From: CAZZKG01 sp964654825
GTDB taxonomy: Bacteria; Gemmatimonadota; CAZMKB01
Direction of reading: 5' to 3'
Assembly (NCBI GenBank): GCA_964654825.1
Contig: CAZZKG010000014.1
Coordinates: 1-64,000, forward strand
Length of the DNA stretch: 64,000 nt
The notes below the pieces were generated by a model. The model did no database searches. It had not been told where the DNA came from and saw only the letters and a program-made list of their open reading frames with translations. Numbering within the stretch: position 1 is the first letter of the stretch; every line of letters starts with the position of its first letter. The position numbers and the translations under genes are program-made. Shown one piece after another: positions 16,670 through 24,898 of the stretch.

Positions 16670-16753
16670 AGGGACAGTCACCATTTAAAAACAGGGACAG
16701 TCATCATTTTTTGAACAAAATAAATAACGGTGATAAAAATGGTGACTGTCCCT
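16670..16753. repeat. three copies of a 17-base 'GGGACAGTCACCAT' repeat, two inverted
   Basis: AGGGACAGTCACCATTT at 16670-16686 recurs at 16693-16709 with one change (C to T) and in exact inverted orientation at 16737-16753. The inverted copy includes the stop codon of the deoxyhypusine-synthase-like gene. Such 'gggacagtcaccat' units resemble repeats seen near REP-associated Y1 transposases; no transposase is present here. The inverted pair could also fold into a hairpin at the end of the polysaccharide operon. Confidence 0.8.
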
Positions 16754-17714
16754 ATTTCTTTGGAAGTCTGGCCTTGATGAGACCGCCCAGAAGCGGAATC
16801 ATGATCTCGTGGTGTCCCCGGAAGGAATATCCGGTGCCCCCGACCTGGGCCGGTCTCCTGACCACGTTGGTGGTCGGCCGGTACTGGGAAAACATATCGA
16901 AGTCAGCGGTGGTGAAACTTCCGAGACCGCCTACGTTCTGAGCGAGAGAGAGGGCTTTCAGAAAGACCTCGGGCATCAGCACTGCCGAACCCACGTTTAG
17001 AACGACCCCGCCGGTGATGTTGCGCACCACCTCGGCAAAGATGAGAAAATCCCTGTAGGTGGCGGCCCCGGTCGCCGCCCCGCTACAGTCGGGGTGCTGG
17101 TGGATTATATCGGTTCCCAGGGCGACATGGACCGTGACGGGGATTCCCAGTTCGTACCCGCGGGCAAGGACGCTCACGATGGTATTGGGTGCCCGCTGTT
17201 CGACGAGGTACTTCCCGAGCGACTCGCCGAATCCGAATTCCCCATCCGCCGCCGCAGCCGCGCACTCGTTCATCAACTTCCCGGTCTCCTCCACCATGCC
17301 GAAGGACCCGTCCAGAATATTCTCCTGTACGTCCTCGGAAGTTTCACCGAAAAGGGCGATTTCGAAATCGTGTATCGCGGCTGCTCCACCCATCGCTACC
17401 GCCCTCACGACTCCAAGCTCGATGAGGTCGATGAGCACGGGAGCGCAGCCCGTTTTAATCACGTGGCCGCCCATCATAAAAACGACATTTTTTCCCCCGG
17501 CAGCAGCTTTTACCGTCGCATCGACCAGTTTCACCAGATTACTCGCGGCGAGGATGTCGGGGAGAGAGTCCAGATAAGCTGTGAGCGCTCCCACACCTTC
17601 GTCTTCGAGAGGAGAAGCGAAATCACTCGCTCTGACCAGGTTCTTCCTCTGATTGAAAGGGTACGTCTTGATTTTCTTCCGATCCAGCATCCTGTGGCGG
17701 GATTTCGATTTCAT
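16752..17714 (-). CDS. deoxyhypusine-synthase-like protein
   Basis: 320 residues from ATG 17714, six bases after GGAG. Conserved DHS-family blocks are present: VVFMMGGHVIKTGCAPVLIDL, AMGGAAAIHDFEIAL, GYELGIPVTVHVALGTDIIHQHP and NVGSAVLMPEVFLKAL. Eukaryotic/archaeal deoxyhypusine synthase carries its catalytic lysine in a GSDSGARPDEAVSWGK-type segment. The corresponding C-terminal region here reads TTNVVRRPAQVGGTGYSF and has no such lysine. It therefore belongs to the bacterial DHS-like branch, whose reaction is not established; no eIF5A homologue is visible. Its start lies 92 bases inside the upstream DUF3108 gene. Its place at the end of a glycan operon may be incidental. Confidence 0.85.
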   Translation of the reverse strand: MKSKSRHRMLDRKKIKTYPFNQRKNLVRASDFASPLEDEGVGALTAYLDSLPDILAASNLVKLVDATVKAAAGGKNVVFMMGGHVIKTGCAPVLIDLIELGVVRAVAMGGAAAIHDFEIALFGETSEDVQENILDGSFGMVEETGKLMNECAAAAADGEFGFGESLGKYLVEQRAPNTIVSVLARGYELGIPVTVHVALGTDIIHQHPDCSGAATGAATYRDFLIFAEVVRNITGGVVLNVGSAVLMPEVFLKALSLAQNVGGLGSFTTADFDMFSQYRPTTNVVRRPAQVGGTGYSFRGHHEIMIPLLGGLIKARLPKK

Positions 17715-18588
17715 GCTGTTCTCCTTCAATCTCGACAGATTCGATCGTGTCCTTCAGAGTATCATACAGATGACATCCGCTCCTGCTATCTTCTCTCGCT
17801 ACGGGGGGCAGCTCGAGGTCCGGCGCTGTTCCCTCTTCATATTTTTCCAGCTTGGCGCTCACCGATCCGATGATTATGGATGTTTTCACCTGCACCGGTA
17901 TCTTCTTCTCATCAGCGGTCAGCCAGATCCAGATCTTACCCCGTGACTTGAAGATGCCAACGTCTTTGATATCCGGTTCCACGACAAAACAGGTAAATTT
18001 GCCGGCAGGTACTTTCACCCGCTCTCTCCTCGTTACCTTCACCTCCAGCGGATAGTTCTTCTTGTTGTCGTGGTGCGGTATCGCGATCTTCCTGCCCACA
18101 TGAAGTTCCTGGTTTCTGAGGTAGTAGAGGGACGATAGCACATCCTGCGTGTCGGCAGCGGTTTCGAGTGTGTCACCATCCGGATAGTAAGCGAGTGCCA
18201 GCTCCGGATCGAAATCAACCATGAAATCTTTTTTATATTTTCCCTCCCTGAGATGCTTCACCAGGCGCATGCTTGCGAGATCGAAGATGTTGATGTAGGA
18301 GTCGACCTGATCATCGACCCGAAAAAAGGTCGAGAAGGTGGGGGTGGTCATGGCCTTCGACTGGATGTGGTAGCACGGTATTCCTCGGACGGTATCGATC
18401 CCGACGACTGACATGTAAGCTTTGGCCGCGGTGATAAAACCGTATTCGACACTGTAGGTAAATTTTTCTCCAGGAGCATAGGGGACCTGAGGCAGATACA
18501 CCGTACTGCTGTCAGGCAAGGAAGAAGCGAGGGACATCCCGGCTGCAGTCAGAACATATAAAACAGTGCTCCAGACAAGTCTCATCAT
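17623..18588 (-). CDS. DUF3108 domain protein, exported
   Basis: About 321 residues with a signal peptide (VLYVLTAAGMSLAS). The body matches DUF3108 periplasmic proteins: YAPGEKFTYSVEYGFITAAKAYM, SYINIFDLASMRLVKHLREG, DVLSSLYYLRNQELHVG, KVPAGKFTCFVVEP and KIWIWLTADEKKIPVQV. Function is unknown; relatives sit in envelope or lipid contexts. The C-terminal 60 residues are acidic and low in complexity (EENQDVPFQSEEEPGQSE), and their coding DNA overlaps the downstream gene for 92 bases in another frame. The start (ATG 18588 or 18585) overlaps the stop of the glycosyltransferase before it, a sign of coupling. Confidence 0.8.
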   Translation of the reverse strand: MMRLVWSTVLYVLTAAGMSLASSLPDSSTVYLPQVPYAPGEKFTYSVEYGFITAAKAYMSVVGIDTVRGIPCYHIQSKAMTTPTFSTFFRVDDQVDSYINIFDLASMRLVKHLREGKYKKDFMVDFDPELALAYYPDGDTLETAADTQDVLSSLYYLRNQELHVGRKIAIPHHDNKKNYPLEVKVTRRERVKVPAGKFTCFVVEPDIKDVGIFKSRGKIWIWLTADEKKIPVQVKTSIIIGSVSAKLEKYEEGTAPDLELPPVAREDSRSGCHLYDTLKDTIESVEIEGEQHEIEIPPQDAGSEENQDVPFQSEEEPGQSE

Positions 18589-19334
18589 CAAATTTCGCGT
18601 TTACTCCAGTGGTTTGAAACCAGCCTGATGTGATTGGCGACCATTTCGACGGTCTTCATCCTGGTCTTACGATCCCGGATGTCATAACGCTGCCGGCATG
18701 GTACCTCGGCGATGCGATTAGACAAACCTGCAACATGGACGAGCAGCTCGGTATTCGCAGCTTTGGTCCTGAAATTGAGAAGACCATCCTCGTATTTACC
18801 CAGGAGCCTCTTCAAAACCGTCATCCGGTATGCTCTGAGCATCGAGAGATAGTCTTTTACCCCTTCGATAGCGTACAGGTTCCTGAGCAGCAGATGAAGG
18901 AGAATCGTGGTGAACCTGACCTTGAAAGGAGCATTCACCACTTCTCCGCCTTTCGTGAATCCGGAGGCTATTACCACATCGGCGCCTTCCTCTATCGCTC
19001 TCACCATGTCCGGAACCGTACTCGAGTCACTTGTAAAATCGGTCTCGACTGTGATAAGGATATCTCTTTCGGGAGATTTCGAATCGTCGGTGGCTATCTG
19101 GATGAGTTTTCTGAGACAGTACCCCAGACCCATGTTTTCTCTATTCCTGACGGTTGTGAGCGGGAGCAGCTTCTCGTATGTCTTCACCATTTCCCAGGTG
19201 TTGTCCGTACTGTTATCATCCAGGGTGACGATCTTGAAATTACCCCTGAGGCCTTCCATGACCTCTTTCAGTTTGTACAGCGTAATCCCTATGGTGGGTT
19301 CCTCATTGTAAACGGGTAAGCAGAAATATATCAC
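18588..19334 (-). CDS. family 2 glycosyltransferase (dolichol-phosphate-mannose-synthase-like)
   Basis: 248 residues. GT-A fold signals: FCLPVYNEEPTIG at the N-terminus, VTLDDNSTDNTW (nucleotide-sugar binding) and DILITVETDFTSD with a DxD-like metal site. The C-terminal IAEVPCRQRYDIRDRKTRMK resembles polyprenyl-phosphate sugar synthases that build lipid-linked sugars at the inner membrane. GTG 19334 follows GGAGAGGG. It lies 17 bases after the priming sugar transferase gene in the same operon. Donor and acceptor are unknown. Confidence 0.85.
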   Translation of the reverse strand: MIYFCLPVYNEEPTIGITLYKLKEVMEGLRGNFKIVTLDDNSTDNTWEMVKTYEKLLPLTTVRNRENMGLGYCLRKLIQIATDDSKSPERDILITVETDFTSDSSTVPDMVRAIEEGADVVIASGFTKGGEVVNAPFKVRFTTILLHLLLRNLYAIEGVKDYLSMLRAYRMTVLKRLLGKYEDGLLNFRTKAANTELLVHVAGLSNRIAEVPCRQRYDIRDRKTRMKTVEMVANHIRLVSNHWSKREI

Positions 19335-19351
19335 TTTCCCTCTCCTGATTA

Positions 19352-20755
19352 TCAGTATGCGTGATCATCGCGTAAAAACTTTGCGATCGTCAACAGAATA
19401 ATTTTTACGTCGAACCAGAATGACCAGTTTTTGATGTAGAAAAGATCCATCTGCGTTCGCGTCTCTATCGGTGAATCACCTCGCAGCCCGTTCACCTGTG
19501 CCCATCCCGTGATGCCGGATTTTATCTTGTGCCGCATCATGTACCTCGGGATTCTCTTTTTGAAAGCGTCGACGAACACTTCGCGCTCGGGCCTCGGTCC
19601 GACAAAACTCATGTCACCTTTGAACACGTTCCAGAACTGCGGGAGCTCATCCAGGCTGAATTGTCGGAGAAACTTCCCCATGGTTGTACGCCTCGGATCA
19701 TTCTTCCTCGCCCACACCGCACCTGTTTCCCTTTCTGCATCCTCTCTCATGGACCTGAACTTGTACATTGTGAACTTGCGTCCATCATACCCGATCCTCT
19801 CCTGAATGTAGAACACCGGTCCCGGGCTGGTGAGTTTGACGAGCAGCGCGATCAGGGCGAGAACAGGCGAGAGGACCAGGAGACCGAGGAGAGACAGGGA
19901 AATGTCGAATGCCCTCTTCGAGACCCTTCGCAACCCGTGAAGCGGACGCTCGGTGAGGTTGATGATGGGCATCCCCTCGAACTCTTCCGCACTCGCGTTG
20001 AGGGCGACGAACTGGGAAAAATCCGGTATGATCCTGATGTCGACCACCTGCTCACTCAAAAGCCATAAAATATGTTCGAGGTCCCGATCGGCATGTCTCG
20101 GGAGCGCGATGAAAACCTGGTCGATCGTCCGTTCACCGAGCACACTCGTCAGATCCTCTATCTTCCCAAGAACCGGTATCCCCGGGAGCGGCTCTTCCCC
20201 TATCACCAGGCCATCATCCACAAACCCTTCGAGGATGAGACCCAGGTGCGTGTGTTTTTCGATGTTGCGGGCGAACTCCAACCCTGAGTGACTCGCGCCC
20301 ACAATCAGGATATAGCGTAGATTGAAACCCTTAGCCCTAAGGTACCGCAGGATGAGTTTGACACCGATCCTGAACGACGAGAGCCCGAGAACGGTTATAA
20401 ACCAGAAGTAGACGATCATGCCCCGGGACAGCGAAATCCCCCGGTAGAAGAATGTCACGATACCTGCGATGCATATTGCCAGTGTGATCCCCTGAACGAT
20501 TCTCGTAACCTCCCAGGAGAGTTTCTGGGTTCTCCTGGACCGGTAGAGCCCCCGTGTCTGTAGAGTAAAGAGGCTGATGAGGATCATGAGAGTCGAGAAC
20601 AGAAGATAGGACGTGATCGGGGGAAGCCCCTTGACGAGTCTCCCGGGGAACAGGGAAAAACGTAGATGGTATGCAGCAATCCACGATCCCAGGATGATGG
20701 CGGCATCGCTTGCCATGAGCGACACTACGAAGAGCCTGCTGTACCGTTTAAGCAT
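19352..20755 (-). CDS. polyprenyl-phosphate sugar-1-phosphate transferase (priming glycosyltransferase)
   Basis: About 467 residues. Four to five N-terminal transmembrane segments are followed by a CoA-binding-like/NAD-type domain (ILIVGASHSGLEFARNI) and a C-terminal bacterial sugar transferase domain: KRAFDISLSLLGLL, SPGPVFYIQERIGYDG, MYKFRSM, FLRQFSLDELPQFWNV and VGPRPE. It starts exopolysaccharide or O-antigen repeat assembly by loading a sugar phosphate on undecaprenyl phosphate (WbaP/WcaJ class). ATG 20755 has AGAGG upstream and overlaps the end of the preceding glycosyltransferase gene by 8 bases. Confidence 0.93.
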   Translation of the reverse strand: MLKRYSRLFVVSLMASDAAIILGSWIAAYHLRFSLFPGRLVKGLPPITSYLLFSTLMILISLFTLQTRGLYRSRRTQKLSWEVTRIVQGITLAICIAGIVTFFYRGISLSRGMIVYFWFITVLGLSSFRIGVKLILRYLRAKGFNLRYILIVGASHSGLEFARNIEKHTHLGLILEGFVDDGLVIGEEPLPGIPVLGKIEDLTSVLGERTIDQVFIALPRHADRDLEHILWLLSEQVVDIRIIPDFSQFVALNASAEEFEGMPIINLTERPLHGLRRVSKRAFDISLSLLGLLVLSPVLALIALLVKLTSPGPVFYIQERIGYDGRKFTMYKFRSMREDAERETGAVWARKNDPRRTTMGKFLRQFSLDELPQFWNVFKGDMSFVGPRPEREVFVDAFKKRIPRYMMRHKIKSGITGWAQVNGLRGDSPIETRTQMDLFYIKNWSFWFDVKIILLTIAKFLRDDHAY

Positions 20756-21926
20756 CAAAAACCTCTGCCCTCTTCAGACACCTCTCGACTTCAGCTTTAA
20801 ATTTTTCCCTGAAGACCTCCGGCCGGAATCCCAGCGCCATATCTCTCAGTGAACGGGGGTCGAATTTGGAACCTTCGATGAGATCCATTCCATTAATAAT
20901 AGCCGAAACATCTTCTTTTGGAAAGAGCACCCCGCCGCTTACACGGACAGGATCGGTGAACAACGGTACTCCACGCCCCGCTTCTACGAGGTGATCACTC
21001 TCCCCCGGGCCGGTGATCGTTTCGAGCACCCCTCCCCTTCCATAGGCCAGGACCGGCCTCCCGCAGGCAAGCGCCTCGAGGGGGACTATCCCGAAATCCT
21101 CTTCTCCCGGGAAGATGATTGCCCTCGCCTTCGCAAGACACTTCACGAGCTCTCTGTGTTCGAGCCACCCCAGAAACCTAATGGATCGGCTCGCCCCGAC
21201 CAGTTTCTTCAGCCGTTTCTCATCCTGACCCGTGCCGATGAGGTACAGGGTCCGGCCGCTTCTCCTGCATGCCTCGATGGCCAGGTCGGCACGCTTGTAA
21301 GGCGCGAATGATCCGAGGTAGAGATAGTAGTCTTTGACGTCTTCATCGATGTAAAAATCCCGCACCTCAACCGGAGGGTAGACGACAGTCGAATTCCTGC
21401 GGTAGAACTTGGTTACCCTCCTCTTCACATGCAGGGAATCCGTAATAAAATGATCAACCCTGTGTGATGAAGCCGCGTCCCAGGTCCGAAGTGCTGAGAG
21501 CACAGGTGCGAGTAAAGCTTTGAACGGCCGGCTCATTCTGTCAGCCCCGAAATATTCATCACCCAGCACCCAGGCGTACCTCATGGGTGTCAGAACGTAG
21601 GATATGTGAGGACAGTAGGGCGGAGTGATGACCCCCTTCGCGGCACAGTGACTGATGGAGATTACGAGATCGTAGCCCCTCAGATCGAACGCTTCGACGG
21701 CAAACGGGTACAGAGGCAGATAGTACCGGTAAAACCTGTCCTTCAGTGGGAATCGGTCGAGGAAGGAAGTGTGAACGACCCTTTTCTCGATGTCCGGATG
21801 AACCGAACCTCTCTTCCAGAATATCGTGTAGAGGTGAGCTCCTGGAAAAATGTCGAGCACATGTTTCAGAACCTTCTCCCCTCCCCTCATCCCCGTCAGC
21901 CAATCGTGAACTATGGCAACATTCAC
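20748..21926 (-). CDS. family 4 glycosyltransferase
   Basis: 392 residues. N-terminal MNVAIVHDWLTGMRGGEKVL (glycine-rich acceptor-side loop), then a GT-B fold with the donor-side motifs FLGWLEHRELVKCLAKARAIIFPGEEDFGIVPLEALACGRPVLAYG, containing the E-x7-E pattern. It probably adds a sugar to the lipid-linked repeat on the cytoplasmic face. It follows the flippase gene by 3 bases. Confidence 0.9.
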   Translation of the reverse strand: MNVAIVHDWLTGMRGGEKVLKHVLDIFPGAHLYTIFWKRGSVHPDIEKRVVHTSFLDRFPLKDRFYRYYLPLYPFAVEAFDLRGYDLVISISHCAAKGVITPPYCPHISYVLTPMRYAWVLGDEYFGADRMSRPFKALLAPVLSALRTWDAASSHRVDHFITDSLHVKRRVTKFYRRNSTVVYPPVEVRDFYIDEDVKDYYLYLGSFAPYKRADLAIEACRRSGRTLYLIGTGQDEKRLKKLVGASRSIRFLGWLEHRELVKCLAKARAIIFPGEEDFGIVPLEALACGRPVLAYGRGGVLETITGPGESDHLVEAGRGVPLFTDPVRVSGGVLFPKEDVSAIINGMDLIEGSKFDPRSLRDMALGFRPEVFREKFKAEVERCLKRAEVFDA

Positions 21927-21929
21927 CTA

Positions 21930-23213
21930 TCACCTGTCCGGTTCGGCTTCAGTGAAAAGAAATTTCCTGAGGAAGTAAACAATATATACACCGCCGAACA
22001 CCCTGACGGCAAGTGAGCTGAAGGCGGCCCCGAGCCCCCCGTAAAGCGGAATGAGTACGAGGTTACCGGCGAAATTGATCCCGAGCTGTGCCAGATTGAG
22101 ATAGGCGAGCAGCTCGACCCTGTCCAGAGAATAGAGCGCGAGGCTCGCCGGGTTGCATATCACACTCACCAGGAAGCACAGGAGAAGGACCCTGAATATT
22201 GGAACGGCATCGATGAACCGTGCCCCGAACAGGGTACCCACAACAGGCCGTGCGAACAGGAGGAGAGGGACTGCAACGAGGATCGAGAGTGGAGTGAAAC
22301 GCAGGGTGTCAACAACGTACCTTCGGAGCTCGTGCCTGCCCGTCAGTCCCGTTGCCTTCGGGAGAAGAGCCGTGGTGAGTGCGCCGGTGACCAGGGGAAA
22401 AAGATAGGCGAGCTGGCTGGCGCTCGAGTACCTGCCGACCTCTCCGGAACCTGCCATGGCGGTCAGCATGAGAACGTCCAGCCGGATGATGAACATGGTG
22501 GCGAATGTCGACACCATGACCCATTTCCCGAATCCCATGATCTCTTTGATCACAGCTGTCGTGTCTCCACGAGCACCCATGAATGTCCGCGGGATGAGGG
22601 TCATGCCGAGGAGGAAGGCAATGAACGGCGCAGCGGCGAACGCAATAATGACTGAATCGGGCTCCATTCTACCCAGAAATACGAGGAGGGCGACGAGGAT
22701 TACCTGTACCGCCCCCTGGGTCACGGCAACCAGCACGTACCGCCTGAAGCTCTGGTATGTCTGGAGAACTCCGAGAGGGAAATTCGCAAGCAGAATACAG
22801 AAGGATCCGCAGAAGGCAACCAGAAGGGGAAGCGCGAGCTCAACCTTGCCGAACACCCCGGTGGCTATTCGCGGGGCGGCGAGCATCAGCAGCACGAGTA
22901 CCGGCAGGCCGAGGAGTAATTTCAGGAGAAAGGTGGTCTTGAATATGAATGCTGTTTTCCCCGGTTCCTTTTCCAGGTATTTGGACCCGTACCGGACGGA
23001 GCTCGTGGAGAGGCCGAAGTCGACCGCCTGAGCCGACAGAGTCATGACCGCCTGGGCCGAGGCTACGATCCCGAAGCCCTCCGGTCCGAGTCCCCTGATG
23101 GCGAGAAGGTTCGACAGGAAAACGAGTATCGATTTGAACGTGTTGCCGAAGAAGACAGTGGCAACGTCCCTGGCGGTTTTTCCCTTTAACCTCTGGAGGA
23201 TTTCGTTGTACAT
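21930..23213 (-). CDS. Wzx-type polysaccharide flippase (MOP superfamily)
   Basis: 427 residues with about 12 hydrophobic segments and the family's N-terminal layout (FLSNLLAIRGLGPEGFGIVASAQAV). It is expected to move undecaprenyl-linked repeats across the inner membrane. A Wzy polymerase is not recognisable in this operon; the ligase/polymerase-like gene at 58-59 kb is far away. The start overlaps the upstream glycosyltransferase gene by 28 bases. Confidence 0.88.
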   Translation of the reverse strand: MYNEILQRLKGKTARDVATVFFGNTFKSILVFLSNLLAIRGLGPEGFGIVASAQAVMTLSAQAVDFGLSTSSVRYGSKYLEKEPGKTAFIFKTTFLLKLLLGLPVLVLLMLAAPRIATGVFGKVELALPLLVAFCGSFCILLANFPLGVLQTYQSFRRYVLVAVTQGAVQVILVALLVFLGRMEPDSVIIAFAAAPFIAFLLGMTLIPRTFMGARGDTTAVIKEIMGFGKWVMVSTFATMFIIRLDVLMLTAMAGSGEVGRYSSASQLAYLFPLVTGALTTALLPKATGLTGRHELRRYVVDTLRFTPLSILVAVPLLLFARPVVGTLFGARFIDAVPIFRVLLLCFLVSVICNPASLALYSLDRVELLAYLNLAQLGINFAGNLVLIPLYGGLGAAFSSLAVRVFGGVYIVYFLRKFLFTEAEPDR

Positions 23214-24442
23214 GCCCCCTCACCACCCCCGAGGGAATGATAGAACCGTGAGATGCTGTCCGTATCCCTTGAGACGAACAGCTCCTGTGCCGCCCTCCTG
23301 CACTTCTCCCGGATCTCCGCCTGGTTCACGCGGTATTGTGTAATAAACTCGACGATCCGATCGATATCGTCTCTGATCGTATCGGTACTCATAACGACTC
23401 CGAGACCCCTCTGCTCCACGACTCCACTCGCGTCCCCGACTCCCTCTGAGATTATAACGGGCAATCCGCACGCAAGGTACTCGGGGAACTTGCGAGGGGA
23501 TGCCACCCTGCTCATCTCGTTCGCATCTCTGAGGAGCACACCCAGGTCTCCCATGGCAAGGTACTGCGGCATGTCGTCAAAATCGAGCCTCATGGGGGCA
23601 ACGTTACCGCGAAAGGAGCCGTGTTCTCTGAGGAACTCCTTCAGACCTTTCTGGTGCAAAGTGAAGAGGAGGAGATACGCATCAGGCACACTGTCGAGAA
23701 CACCCCTGAACAAACGGGCAATCGCACCGGGGCATTGATGGGGCATGAGACTTCCCGAGTGAATCAGGATCAGCCTGTCATCGATTCCGAAAAGATTTCG
23801 GTAGTAATTCCGGCTCTCCGGCCTCGGTCTGAACGAGGCTTCGATGGTGTTGGGCTCGACGAGGATTCTCTCCCCGGGATAGGACAGCACTTCCGTGAGA
23901 CGATCTCTGAACGGCTGACTCACACACACCACACCGTGGGAATTCACGAGCGCCCGTCTCTCGATCAGTTTGAGGACCATATAGCTGATGCCGCGGAAGA
24001 AGACACTCGTCCGGGAGCGAACATCCTCCGGCACCAGATTGTGATAATCGAGCACAATGGTACAGTGTTTCCGGGCGGTCCTCCCGAGAAGTGGAAGAAT
24101 GGCGAAGAGATTTTCTATGTGTATGCGGGCGATCTCGCCCCTCCTGATCATTTTCTTCAGCACCTTCCTCACCCGGTAAATCGCCGTGATAATAAAAAAG
24201 TACCTAATGATGAGAATGTCGGGCGAAAGGAAAAAATCCAGGCTGTCGAGGTCGAGGGGTATGAGTTTCGACTTGAGCAACTTGAGGTTCGCTCCCCCTC
24301 CGACTCCGAAGACGATCATGTAGACGGGTCCGAGTTTGCCCAGTTTGGATATCTGGCTTTTCACGCGTTCCCGGTATGCAGCGTCCTTCAGGATGATGTG
24401 ACTCGAAACGACCAGAGTGCCGTCATGAGAAGAATCAGGCAA
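23186..24442 (-). CDS. glycosyltransferase (GT-B, family 4-like)
   Basis: 418 residues, first gene of the minus-strand polysaccharide operon. The start is TTG 24442 with GAGGAGG a few bases upstream. N-terminal HIILKDAAYRERVKSQISKL and HIENLFAILPLLG form the acceptor domain. The C-terminal donor domain has RLILIHSGSLMPHQCPGAI, YLAMGDLGVLLRDANEMSRVASPRKFPEYLACGLPVII, in which the SPRKFPEY segment takes the usual S-K-E donor-binding place. Specificity is unknown. Confidence 0.85.
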   Translation of the reverse strand: MPDSSHDGTLVVSSHIILKDAAYRERVKSQISKLGKLGPVYMIVFGVGGGANLKLLKSKLIPLDLDSLDFFLSPDILIIRYFFIITAIYRVRKVLKKMIRRGEIARIHIENLFAILPLLGRTARKHCTIVLDYHNLVPEDVRSRTSVFFRGISYMVLKLIERRALVNSHGVVCVSQPFRDRLTEVLSYPGERILVEPNTIEASFRPRPESRNYYRNLFGIDDRLILIHSGSLMPHQCPGAIARLFRGVLDSVPDAYLLLFTLHQKGLKEFLREHGSFRGNVAPMRLDFDDMPQYLAMGDLGVLLRDANEMSRVASPRKFPEYLACGLPVIISEGVGDASGVVEQRGLGVVMSTDTIRDDIDRIVEFITQYRVNQAEIREKCRRAAQELFVSRDTDSISRFYHSLGGGEGACTTKSSRG

Positions 24443-24559
24443 AAAGCCTCCTCACCGATTCGGTTCCTTGATTTTCGGCAGTTCCCTTTTGCTCATGGCT
24501 GATCATCGAACCCGGTGGTGATGTGTACGGAAGGTCAAAGTGAATATCCTCGCTGTCTA

Positions 24560-24588
24560 GTAATAACATGGTGTGTGAATCCTGTCAA
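24560..24588 (-). promoter_or_regulatory. promoter of the minus-strand polysaccharide operon
   Basis: Minus strand: TTGACA (24588-24583), 17 bases, TATTAC (24565-24560). The leader to the TTG start at 24442 is about 110 bases. Confidence 0.7.
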
Positions 24589-24651
24589 CTTTTTCCGCGC
24601 CGAAGATCTGAGGAGGATCGCACATCACATATCTTCCCCTGTATGGTGGAC

Positions 24652-24682
24652 TTGACTTTTCTTTCCGGCAGGTGTATTTAAT
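24652..24682 (+). promoter_or_regulatory. promoter for the OmpA-type tandem genes
   Basis: TTGACT at 24652-24657, followed by TATTTA after 17 bases (24675-24680) or TTTAAT after 19 (24677-24682). The leader to the ATG at 24899 is long, about 210 bases, and unexplained. Confidence 0.45.
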
Positions 24683-24898
24683 TTAAAACCGTTTCAGAGG
24701 GTTCCGGAGGAGCATTTCCGACAGACCGGGACAGCCAGAAGTATATCACGTACCGGGTTTCGGTGTCCGGATGTTTCGATTGCTCGTTGGGCCTGATTCA
24801 CTCCATTTCAGTAATCTCACACGGCCTCGACAGGCTCTCCTTCAAACGTTATCCTGAAGACGGGCCTTATATATGCCACGTTCTAAAAGGAGGAATAG

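Larger units (their letters stand above)
24443..24898. other. divergent intergenic region between two glycan-related units
   Basis: 456 bases with no convincing gene. It carries a minus-strand promoter for the glycosyltransferase operon and a plus-strand promoter for the OmpA-type gene (annotated separately). A 17-base string (24600-24616) is identical to 26012-26028, the 3' end of the OmpA-type gene with the next ribosome site. This may be a trace of a lost tandem copy or chance. Confidence 0.5.

Noticed and set aside
24600..24616. 17-base identity with 26012-26028 (3' end of the OmpA-type gene plus ribosome site)
   Set aside because: It could mark a lost third tandem copy, but flanking sequence does not match and a 17-base match in 64 kb can arise by chance.
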